Positions 1-5,042 of a stretch of 10,089 nt of DNA are shown in pieces. This stretch comes from a bacterium (Candidatus Torokbacteria) CG_4_10_14_0_2_um_filter_35_8. Lineage in GTDB: Bacteria > Patescibacteriota > GCA-2792135. Numbering within the stretch: the stretch's first letter is position 1; each line of letters starts with the position of its first letter. A program made the position numbers and the translations under genes. The stretch lies in NCBI GenBank assembly GCA_002792135.1, contig PFNU01000005.1, positions 1 through 10,089 of the forward strand, given 5' to 3'. Under the pieces are notes generated by a model, which ran no database searches, was not told the origin of the DNA, and saw only the letters and a program-made list of their open reading frames with translations.

Positions 1-824
1 ACGAAGATAAAAAAATACTTTTGTCAAAGTGGTATAATTTGCTAGAAGAAAGGGCATCAATTACCAGGGATTATCAAAACGCGCTTGATGTAAAAGTCTT
101 ATCAAGAGAAAGCTGGCGCGTATGGGGAGAGAAAAAACGACACAGAACAGTACAAATGGGAGTAGATTCTATATATTACAGCATAGAGCGTGCATATAAT
201 ATTTGGAAAGGATATAAAGAAAACATTGAAAAAAATTCACTGGTAGGAGATCAAATCGCAAAGCTTGATAACTTTTTCGCTATCCCTGAACAAATAAGGG
301 CTAATAAAAAATTGCTAGGAGAATATCTATCTTGTGCTTGGAATTCTCTTTGCGTTTATAAAAAACTTGTAGAAAGTGGTATTCCAGAAAGAGATGCTAT
401 ATTTATAGTTCCTCGTGCTGTTAGAATTGATATGGTAAGTACTTTTAACTTTTATAACCTTATTTCAGGATATTATCCTTTAAGGCTTTGCACAAAAGCA
501 GAAGAACAACTAAGAAGAGTAACGACAAAAGAGGCAGAAGAAATAAAATCAGAATTTAAAAAAATAGGTTTAGATTGGCTTAACTGGCATATAGCACCAA
601 AGTGCTACAGCACTGGTTTTTGTCCTGAAGAAGAATCCTGCTTGAAAGTTAAAGAGGTTTCTTCGTTTTATAATGAAGAAGTACATGAAGAAATGAAAAA
701 AGATTTAGAAGAAAAATTACAAGAAACCTCGAGGAAGCCAGAGCAAGTAACATTACGAGAGTCTATCAAGGCACAAACAAAAGTTCATCCTAATAGAGAA
801 GAAGGAGCTTTTACACGAAGTTAA
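1..824 (+). CDS. thyX: FAD-dependent thymidylate synthase (ThyX)-like protein, 3' part, 5' end outside window
   Basis: ThyX makes dTMP from dUMP with FAD and methylene-tetrahydrofolate. The frame is open to the left edge, so the TTG at 21 is probably not the start; residues below are numbered from it. The family signature RHR-x7-S is present (RHR 40-42, S50). About 95 residues on, a segment with SGIPERDAIFIVPRAVR (119-135), N143 and R155 lines up with the second conserved ThyX region that binds dUMP. The tail has a Cys cluster (C195, C201, C207; GFCPEEESC), which I recall from ThyX homologues in candidate-phylum bacteria. The canonical QWEI segment is altered to EEQL, so substrate contacts may differ. 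About 85 residues precede RHR in a typical ThyX, but only about 47 are visible here, so the rest lies upstream. Long two-domain ThyX proteins also exist, and this could be the second half of one. Confidence 0.75.
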   Translation, partial: EDKKILLSKWYNLLEERASITRDYQNALDVKVLSRESWRVWGEKKRHRTVQMGVDSIYYSIERAYNIWKGYKENIEKNSLVGDQIAKLDNFFAIPEQIRANKKLLGEYLSCAWNSLCVYKKLVESGIPERDAIFIVPRAVRIDMVSTFNFYNLISGYYPLRLCTKAEEQLRRVTTKEAEEIKSEFKKIGLDWLNWHIAPKCYSTGFCPEEESCLKVKEVSSFYNEEVHEEMKKDLEEKLQETSRKPEQVTLRESIKAQTKVHPNREEGAFTRS

Positions 825-844
825 ATTGAGCATTGTTATAGTCC

Positions 845-879
845 AAAAAAGTAGCCCTGAATTTTCGAGCTACTTTTTT
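845..879. terminator. Bidirectional intrinsic terminator
   Basis: An 11-bp stem (845-855 with 869-879, core GTAGC/GCTAC) encloses a 13-nt loop. It has an A tract on its left arm and a T tract on its right, so it reads as a Rho-independent terminator on both strands. It lies between the converging ThyX-like gene (+) and the four-gene minus-strand operon, and can serve both. Confidence 0.8.
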
Positions 880-897
880 TATATAAATTATAATTAG

Positions 898-951
898 GTG
901 GGTGAGAGTCATTGCTCTCAATTCTCTGAGCAAGGGCTCGGAGCTACCCAT
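898..951. other. Compact three-way-junction-like structured element
   Basis: Three helices can form together: an outer stem TGGGT/ACCCA (899-903 with 946-950), a hairpin GAGAG/CTCTC (904-908 with 915-919, loop TCATTG) and a hairpin CTCTGAGC/GCTCGGAG (924-931 with 936-943, one T-G wobble, loop AAGG). Nothing coding is seen here. On the minus strand it would be in the 3' untranslated region of the membrane-protein gene, just before the terminator. On the plus strand it lies after the ThyX terminator. I do not recognise an RNA family; a small dispersed repeat is also possible. Confidence 0.45.
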
Positions 952-953
952 GA

Positions 954-1166
954 TTAATATTCTTCACGCTTTAAGGGAATTCTTATTAATAGGAAACTTA
1001 TTGATAAAAGTATTAGTGGAATAAAAATAAGTATTACAGGAAGCCATATAGGCACTTTCTTGGAGAAAAAAGATTTTAAATTATCCATTAAGCCTATATT
1101 ATTGATAAGCTGCAAATTTAGAAATGATATTGAATCAAGAATTATTGCCCATGCAGCAAAATACAT
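954..1166 (-). CDS. Small hydrophobic membrane protein, unrecognised
   Basis: This 70-residue protein is mostly hydrophobic. A clear membrane-spanning segment lies at about residues 38-61 (IWLPVILIFIPLILLSISFLL), ending in a positively charged tail (RIPLKREEY). A weaker hydrophobic stretch spans about 2-27. There is no Cys/His cluster or recognisable motif. The ATG follows the stop of the upstream gene by 11 nt, and a weak AGG about 10 nt upstream overlaps that stop. It is the last gene of the minus-strand operon; the 845-879 terminator follows. Placement and composition support a real gene, but a short hydrophobic frame in AT-rich DNA can be spurious. Confidence 0.55.
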   Translation of the reverse strand: MYFAAWAIILDSISFLNLQLINNIGLMDNLKSFFSKKVPIWLPVILIFIPLILLSISFLLIRIPLKREEY

Positions 1167-1177
1167 CGAATAATAAC

Positions 1178-1693
1178 CTATTTTTTTATTTTTAATGGAA
1201 CTAGGTTAAGGTACTCAAGTTCTAATTTCCCTTTGTACATAAATTGTTTTTTCCGAAAGCAGTAAGCATCTGATAATAATGATCCTACTAATAATCCTTC
1301 TGCATTTAACACAGCACCTCCATTTTCCTCTTTTGCAAAACCATGTGCTACTAGGTTCTTTAATACATGCTCAGACCCGGCAAATGCAGTTTCTTCTTTA
1401 TTGGCTCTTATATCTTTACGGAAATCCTCACCCTTTAAGTGCTCGGTTTTAATAGGAGACTTTAAATGTTTGTGGTTAAGATACGACCAATATAATATCT
1501 TTTTTTCAATGTTCCAAGTAGGAAGATTGATATCTCCCGCTTGATTACCAATATCATTGTCTGGGATTTTTCTCCGCCATTCTTCCGGATCATACTTTTT
1601 TAATTGTAGATTATATTGATCGTCAAGTCTGAGTAATTCTAAAAACTGCTCTGCTCTTTTGAAGAAATTTAATTTGATTGGTAGTGTGTCCAT
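1178..1693 (-). CDS. Unrecognised protein with possible C-terminal winged-helix-like region
   Basis: This 171-residue soluble protein belongs to no family I recognise. The N-terminal half is charged and Trp-rich (W39, W60 and W69). The region about 109-142 (LKNLVAHGFAKEENGG, then AVLNAEGLLVGSLLSDAY) has the shape of a helix followed by a beta-wing and another helix, as in winged-helix proteins that read '…GLI…GG…LT..G…'. That resemblance is loose. The third gene of the minus-strand operon, it starts 16 nt after the YecM-like stop and ends 11 nt before the membrane-protein gene. No Shine-Dalgarno is evident. The paired membrane gene suggests co-expression, but no function can be assigned. Confidence 0.7.
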   Translation of the reverse strand: MDTLPIKLNFFKRAEQFLELLRLDDQYNLQLKKYDPEEWRRKIPDNDIGNQAGDINLPTWNIEKKILYWSYLNHKHLKSPIKTEHLKGEDFRKDIRANKEETAFAGSEHVLKNLVAHGFAKEENGGAVLNAEGLLVGSLLSDAYCFRKKQFMYKGKLELEYLNLVPLKIKK

Positions 1694-1709
1694 GCTAATT
1701 TTTTTACTT

Positions 1710-2201
1710 TTAAAAACTTTTTACAATTTTCTCAATATCCTGCAAGTGAAACTTCACAGCACAATCTTTAAATTTTAAAGATATTTCAGGATCTTTTCTG
1801 TCTACTACCTTCATTTCAAAATTGATGCTTTTGTATTTCTCCATAAATTCTTCAAACGAAGTGTCAATCACAAAATTTGCATGTTCTAATCCTTCTGGAT
1901 AATTTTTCGCTTGTTTAGACGCTGGAAGTTCGATATAGGGAATAGAGAAGTTTTTATAAATTAAAGGATTATTAAGTTTAAAAACTGCAATTGGTCGTCC
2001 TCTTACTATTTTTTCTGCTATCAAAGTGCCAAAGCTAGCTAGCTTATTTTTTATTTCTTTATATTTTTCAAAACTATTCACTCGATAACATAAATGATCC
2101 AATTCAAGTTTAGAGACATCGATATTATGATCTTTAAGATTCTTAAAGACTTTGTCTAAAAAAGTTTTGTAGTCTCCAGTTATATTATCTATATTTTGCA
2201 T
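1710..2201 (-). CDS. YecM-like VOC-superfamily protein
   Basis: The protein is 163 residues, close to the usual YecM size of roughly 190. It carries the family hallmarks in order: ELDHLCYRV (33-41), a glycine turn plus RGRPIAVFKL (67-76), then YIELPASK (89-96) and YPEGLEHANFVI (101-112). YecM proteins have the vicinal-oxygen-chelate fold, in which conserved His/Glu residues would bind a metal. Here H36, E91 and H107 are the natural candidates, and H152 near the end could be a fourth. No enzymatic reaction is established for the family, so a metal-dependent activity is inference. It is the second gene of the operon, 22 nt after the CYTH gene and 16 nt before the next gene. The start lacks a visible Shine-Dalgarno, but the family motif lies at a normal distance from it. 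Confidence 0.82.
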   Translation of the reverse strand: MQNIDNITGDYKTFLDKVFKNLKDHNIDVSKLELDHLCYRVNSFEKYKEIKNKLASFGTLIAEKIVRGRPIAVFKLNNPLIYKNFSIPYIELPASKQAKNYPEGLEHANFVIDTSFEEFMEKYKSINFEMKVVDRKDPEISLKFKDCAVKFHLQDIEKIVKSF

Positions 2202-2223
2202 TTTGAACTTTTAATTTTGAATT

Positions 2224-2847
2224 TCAGAAATATTCCTTAAATCTTTCTTGGATTTCAGAGAACTTTTGTTTTCGTAAATCAAATCTATAACCTTCTCTGT
2301 TATTTAACTCATCAATTACCTCATAAAACTTATTTTGACCCATAGCTTCTATCCTAAGTTCCCTGCATAAATTTTCAATCTTTTGACTCGCTTCATCTAT
2401 TTTCTTTTTGCTAGTTAAAATTTCTGCTTCAAAGTAATAGCCCCATTTCGGAATTTCTACTAAAGCAAACTCTACACCTTTATACATATAAATATAACTA
2501 TGGGTATCATGAAGCTTTCCTTTATTAAAACCTAAGATTTTCAAGAATTCTACCATTTCATCAAATTTATCTGAGTCAATCTCAAATACAAATTCCTTGC
2601 GAGAATCCTTGCCGCTAAACCTACCATATTTCATAATTAGTTCTGCCTTTTTGTTGGTGATTCTTAACTTTAAATCTATGGGATCGTCTTTCCAATACTT
2701 AACCTTGCTGATGTGTTTTGTTGAATAAAGCAGAGTAAATCTTTTCTTTTCACCCGAAAACTTTCCCTTTTTGCTAAAGAAGGATTTTAATTCTTCGAAT
2801 TTCTCTTTAGAAAGTAGGCCTCTATGTTCAACTTCAATTTTTGGCAT
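2224..2847 (-). CDS. CYTH-domain protein (class IV adenylate cyclase / triphosphatase-like)
   Basis: CYTH proteins form a beta-tunnel that binds triphosphates; members include class IV adenylate cyclases, thiamine triphosphatase and inorganic triphosphatases. In this 207-residue protein the N-terminal ExExK signature appears as EVEHR (E5, E7, R9), so the usual Lys is Arg. Further along come the charged strand pattern DLKLRITNKKAELIMKYG (about 78-95), RKEFVFEID (about 103-111) and ALVEIPKWGYYFEAEIL (about 128-144), typical of the tunnel strands. A C-terminal extension of about 60 residues (charged, ending RFKEYF) lies beyond the usual core. It is the first gene of the minus-strand operon, behind a strong promoter at 2915-2943. 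No Shine-Dalgarno is seen before the ATG. The substrate cannot be told from sequence. Confidence 0.78.
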   Translation of the reverse strand: MPKIEVEHRGLLSKEKFEELKSFFSKKGKFSGEKKRFTLLYSTKHISKVKYWKDDPIDLKLRITNKKAELIMKYGRFSGKDSRKEFVFEIDSDKFDEMVEFLKILGFNKGKLHDTHSYIYMYKGVEFALVEIPKWGYYFEAEILTSKKKIDEASQKIENLCRELRIEAMGQNKFYEVIDELNNREGYRFDLRKQKFSEIQERFKEYF

Positions 2848-2884
2848 TAGTTATAGAAATAGTTATTTGTTTTTAGTGTCTTTT

Positions 2885-2921
2885 AACTATAGTTATAATT
2901 TTGATTATGCTAAAATTATAA
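2885..2921. repeat. Palindrome and AT-rich inverted repeat in divergent intergenic region
   Basis: A perfect 10-bp palindrome, AACTATAGTT (2885-2894), abuts a 10-bp inverted repeat (2893-2902 with 2912-2921, 9-nt spacer). The right arm contains the minus-strand -10 box, so the structure could be an operator. AT-rich chance symmetry is also possible. Confidence 0.35.
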
Positions 2922-2943
2922 GAGGTAGCTCTTTTTTTGACAA
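2915..2943 (-). promoter_or_regulatory. Sigma70-type promoter of the CYTH/YecM operon
   Basis: On the minus strand TTGTCA (2943-2938) and a consensus TATAAT (2920-2915) are separated by 17 bp. This is near-ideal for a housekeeping sigma factor. It places transcription start at about 2908, some 60 nt before the ATG at 2847. The direction and distance fit the four-gene operon. Confidence 0.7.
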
Positions 2944-2958
2944 ATTCAACTCGATTTT

Positions 2959-3311
2959 ATGGAACTTATCATTTCTAAAAATCAACTCTCAACATCACCA
3001 GCAATGTTTTTGCGAAGAGCAGGGTATGGTTTACTCAGGATAGATATAGTGACCACGACAGCTTTGTTCGTCGTTTAGGCGGCTATCATTATCCAAGATT
3101 ACATATGTATGTTAACTATTCAGGTGATAAAATTATTTTTAATTTACATTTAGATCAGAAAAAACCTAGTTATGTTGGAGCTCATAAGCATAATGCTGAA
3201 TATGAGGGAGAAATAGTAGAGGCTGAAATTAAAAGGTTAAAGAGCTTATTAGAGGAGAGTAGAGATGAAGTAATGAATAAAGCAGAAAATAGTACGGCAA
3301 AGAAGGGTTGA
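2959..3311 (+). pseudogene. Small conserved-type protein gene broken by a one-base frameshift
   Basis: An ATG at 2959 opens a frame reading MELIISKNQLSTSPAMFLRR, then AGYG (to 3030), and stops at 3076-3078. The frame one base back carries on at 3030 with FTQDRYSDHDSFVRRLG, then HYPRLHMYV and FNLHLDQKKPSY, to the TGA at 3309. Joined, they give about 117 residues. I recall small candidate-phylum proteins with this layout (SKNQL…SP..FLRRAGY…DSFVRRLG…YPRLHMY…FNLHLDQK), and the two pieces match its two halves in the right order. Restoring one T in GGTTTACT (about 3030-3033) rejoins them. There is no classic slippery heptamer, so programmed frameshifting is less likely than mutation or sequence error. 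Function is unknown; the tail is Lys/Glu-rich. The ATG at 3105 is therefore probably not a true start. Confidence 0.7.
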
Positions 3312-3371
3312 GGGGAAAGATTACTTTCGAAATAAAACAATAATAAAGCTAGTCATCTTAGAACTTTTTCT

Positions 3372-3632
3372 TTAGGACGTAATACGTCCTTTAGCTTTTT
3401 TGATTTCTTCAGGGTCTTCCAGTAACTTTCCTTTATGTAATTTAATCAAAAGGGGAATAACACCACAGTCTTTACAAACACCCCATCCACAATTTCCATT
3501 GTTTTTCTTGGATAATTTTTTACAAAGTGCAATTTCTCTTTCAAAAACTTCTTTATTAATAATATTTGGTTTTAGGCCTGTTTTACAGGTTAGTTTTTTC
3601 TGTTGAGTTGCCTCTACCATGGTTTTAAACAT
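3372..3632 (-). CDS. Small Cys-rich protein, putative zinc binding
   Basis: This 86-residue protein has a C-terminal core running EREIALCKKLSKKN (about 32-45), then NCGWGVCKDCGVIPLLIKLHKG. The spacing C-x4-C-x2-C, with another Cys upstream in IALCKK, suggests metal binding. I recall similar short proteins (…CNWG.C.DCGVIPLLYKL.KG…) in candidate-phylum genomes, with no known function. The core would fit a start near the INKEVFE segment. The first 25 residues, including a further Cys, are therefore an extension or come from a misplaced start; the second ATG (3620) is an alternative. It is the last gene of the broken CYTH-MazG group, 12 nt after the MazG stop, and its end overlaps a terminator of the opposing gene. 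It looks intact, unlike its neighbours. Confidence 0.68.
   Translation of the reverse strand: MFKTMVEATQQKKLTCKTGLKPNIINKEVFEREIALCKKLSKKNNGNCGWGVCKDCGVIPLLIKLHKGKLLEDPEEIKKAKGRITS
3374..3402 (+). terminator. Intrinsic terminator after the frameshifted small gene
   Basis: A 7-bp hairpin AGGACGT/ACGTCCT (3374-3380 with 3384-3390, loop AAT) is followed by the T-rich run TTTAGCTTTTTT. It overlaps the last codons of the converging minus-strand Cys-rich gene. On the minus strand it lacks a U tract, so it mainly serves the plus strand. Confidence 0.55.
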
Positions 3633-3644
3633 TTATAAAGTAAT

Positions 3645-4243
3645 TTACTTTGAAAGAGCTTTACGTTCTTGGCTTCTGTCTCTATTAAGTGCTTTCTCTT
3701 CAGTAAATTTTTCTGGATAGCGGATACGAAGTTTATCAATGTTTTTCTTAAGAACTGCTTCTAGAGAAACATTGATTGTTTTACATAGATAGGAGATTGC
3801 AAAGACTAGTTTATCAAATGCTGTGGAGAGCTCCTTGCAATTGATTGGTTTACCAAAGTATGTGGCAGCTTTAATAATCTCTGTTATTTTGCCAATTTGA
3901 ATAGCCATTTTAGTTATCAATTGATGAAGATCAGATGCGTTATGTATTTGATATTGCAATACTTTCTTTGGTTTAATATCTTGGCCAAGAAATCTAGCAA
4001 CGCCAGCAAGATACCAACACATATCTCCAAGTTCTTCAATTATGTTAATACGTTTAGAGTTATTTATGGGTAGTTTTTTTATTTTTACAATAATCTCACT
4101 TAACTCACCTAACTCATTAGCTAAACCTATAGCCCTGTGGTTGAGAGCCATTAGGTTGGGTTCTTTGGATAAGCGATCTATTATTGGTTCATATGAGCAT
4201 TGTGTTCTTATAGCTAAATCTGCGTAATTATAGTTTAATTCAT
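3645..4243 (-). pseudogene. MazG-like nucleotide pyrophosphohydrolase, probably frameshifted at codon 3
   Basis: MazG-type enzymes hydrolyse (d)NTPs to NMP and PPi using a Mg-binding helical bundle. The motif GLANELGELSE supplies the ExxE pair and IIEELGDMCWYLA the ExxD pair. The C-terminal RYPEKFTEEKALNRD is typical of a MazG-like subgroup. The longest ATG-started frame begins at 4151 with MALNHRAIGLAN. However, the same frame is open for 46 codons upstream and encodes family-like sequence (ELNYNYADLAIRTQC, then SYEPIIDRLSKEPNL) with no ATG, GTG or TTG. At 4243 an ATG reads M-N-stop (ATGAATTAAAC). Adding one T gives MNLNYNYADLAIRT and a 199-residue protein in frame with the rest. I therefore read 4243 as the natural start and infer a one-base deletion. 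Translation from 4151 would lack the first helix. The gap to the upstream CYTH stop is 42 nt. Confidence 0.72.
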
Positions 4244-4285
4244 TCCTAATAGCTTTTGGCGTGGTTTTGTTTTTAGAAATAAAGT

Positions 4286-4835
4286 TTATTCAAATTTAAG
4301 CTCTTTATAAGCATGCTCATTAATCCCATATTTTGCATAGGTATTTAATACAGATAAATTTCCAACATCTTTTTCTTCTAATCCTAACATTTTAAGTCCT
4401 TCTATTACTTTCTATTACTTTCTCTTCACTTTCTGCTTCAATTTCCAAAAAAGATGGTATTCTAGGCCGAGTATCTATAGTGAACTCAAGATCTTTTAAA
4501 TGGAAAGTAATTCTTTTATTTTCTTGATAGTATTGGTTTTCCTTTAATATTTTTGAGAGGATTTCTTTTGTTTTCTCGAAATCGTCCACTTCAATTTCTA
4601 TTTCTTCTGTGCCAGCAACATTAGATCCACTTTTACATTTATAAGCGATCGTTACGGTTTTTCCATTATCTCTTAGTCTAATCCACTCTTCTTTTTTTGG
4701 ATCAATATCAAAAACCCACCTTCTCATTAAAACTTCAGGCTCTTTTTTCGCACCAAGTTTTATGAGTTTCTTCTCAATTTTTTTAATATCGATGTCTAGT
4801 ACTTTTGTTTCGAATTCTTGAGACGTGTTTTTTAA
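4286..4835 (-). pseudogene. Second CYTH-domain gene, disrupted by a 10-bp tandem duplication and lacking a start codon
   Basis: The frame contains the full CYTH layout. The ExExK signature is intact as EFETK (near 4814-4800), followed by LMRRWVFDIDPKKEEWIRLR, TVTIAYKCK, TEEIEIEVDDF, ITFHLKDLEFTIDTRPRIPS and FLEIEAES. At 4401-4420 the 10-mer TCTATTACTT is present twice in tandem, which shifts the frame and ends the protein early (…EKVIESNRRT). Removing one copy restores a typical CYTH ending (EKVIEGLKMLGLEEKDVGNL, later GINEHAYKELKFE) stopping at 4286, for about 179 residues. The frame opens after a TAA at 4838-4836 and has no ATG/GTG/TTG before the ATG at 4727, which lies beyond the essential motif. 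A GGG-rich Shine-Dalgarno (4853-4843) sits 7 nt before a TTA (4835-4833), possibly the mutated start; an ACG at 4826 is the alternative. An ATG-initiated 4727-4392 product would lack the ExExK strand. Confidence 0.8.
4401..4420. repeat. Exact 10-bp tandem duplication inside the CYTH pseudogene
   Basis: TCTATTACTT occurs at 4401-4410 and 4411-4420, with TCT following. Because 10 is not a multiple of three, it shifts the reading frame; deleting one copy joins two segments that together make a normal CYTH C-terminus. Replication slippage is the likely origin. Confidence 0.9.
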
Positions 4836-4859
4836 TTAGAATCCCTTTTCCTTAATTTA

Positions 4860-4889
4860 ACCATACTCCCAAAATAATTCCAATGCCAA
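4860..4889 (-). promoter_or_regulatory. Weak candidate promoter for the CYTH/MazG group
   Basis: On the minus strand TTGGCA (4889-4884) and TATGGT (4865-4860) are separated by 18 bp. The -35 matches 5 of 6 consensus bases and the -10 4 of 6. It is placed sensibly, just upstream of the Shine-Dalgarno-like run at 4853-4843. Confidence 0.3.
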
Positions 4890-4909
4890 ATTAGTTTTGT
4901 TTTTAAGAT

Positions 4910-4938
4910 TTGCCTAAAGTTTGATGCTTTTGTATAAT
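4910..4938 (+). promoter_or_regulatory. Candidate sigma70 promoter of parA
   Basis: TTGCCT (4910-4915) and a consensus TATAAT (4933-4938) lie 17 bp apart. Transcription would start near 4945, giving a leader of about 98 nt that contains the heptamer-repeat hairpin before the parA ATG. Confidence 0.55.
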
Positions 4939-4956
4939 AACTGTGTATTTAGGTTG

Positions 4957-5042
4957 TAGGGAGTAGGGAATAGGGAGTAGAAAGTATTCCTGGGTTTTCA
5001 AGAGAAACTACCTCCTACCCCTTAATCTCTAACCCCTAGCTC
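4957..5042 (+). repeat. Inverted heptamer repeats forming a long hairpin in the parA leader
   Basis: Four heptamers TAGGGAG, TAGGGAA, TAGGGAG, TAGAAAG (4957-4984) face five heptamers of the complementary type, CTACCTC, CTACCCC, TTAATCT, CTAACCC, CTAGCTC (5008-5042). The last of these touches the parA ATG. Arms 4957-4980 and 5008-5031 pair at 20 of 24 positions by eye, including three wobbles, around a 27-nt loop. The mRNA hairpin would lie next to the start codon. The motif resembles short tandem heptamer repeats known from other bacteria such as cyanobacteria; a regulatory role is inference. Confidence 0.7.

Noticed and set aside
898..951. tRNA gene or T-box leader
   Set aside because: It is too short, with no anticodon arm, TTCGA loop, CCA-type acceptor or T-box sequence.
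2032..2045. Perfect 14-bp palindrome AAGCTAGCTAGCTT
   Set aside because: It lies within the YecM-like coding region and is a simple AGCT tandem; nothing ties it to regulation.
2937..2942. TTGACA consensus -35 on the plus strand for the 2959 gene
   Set aside because: No -10 box occurs at 16-18 bp downstream; the partner position falls on the start codon. The overlapping bases serve the minus-strand promoter better.
3028..3034. Programmed -1 frameshift at GGTTTAC
   Set aside because: It does not fit the X-XXY-YYZ slippery pattern and no clear downstream pseudoknot was seen; mutation or sequence error is simpler.
2771..3043. 90-residue plus-strand frame
   Set aside because: It overlaps the 5' end of the CYTH gene antisense and crosses the intergenic region and the frameshifted gene; no motif.
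3577..3600. Terminator-like hairpin CCTGT/ACAGG followed by T-rich sequence on the plus strand
   Set aside because: The stem is only 5 bp and it sits inside the coding sequence of the minus-strand Cys-rich gene, with no plus-strand gene needing it.
4957..5042. CRISPR array or parS cluster
   Set aside because: Units are 7 bp without spacers, and no TGTTTCACGTGAAACA-like palindrome is present.
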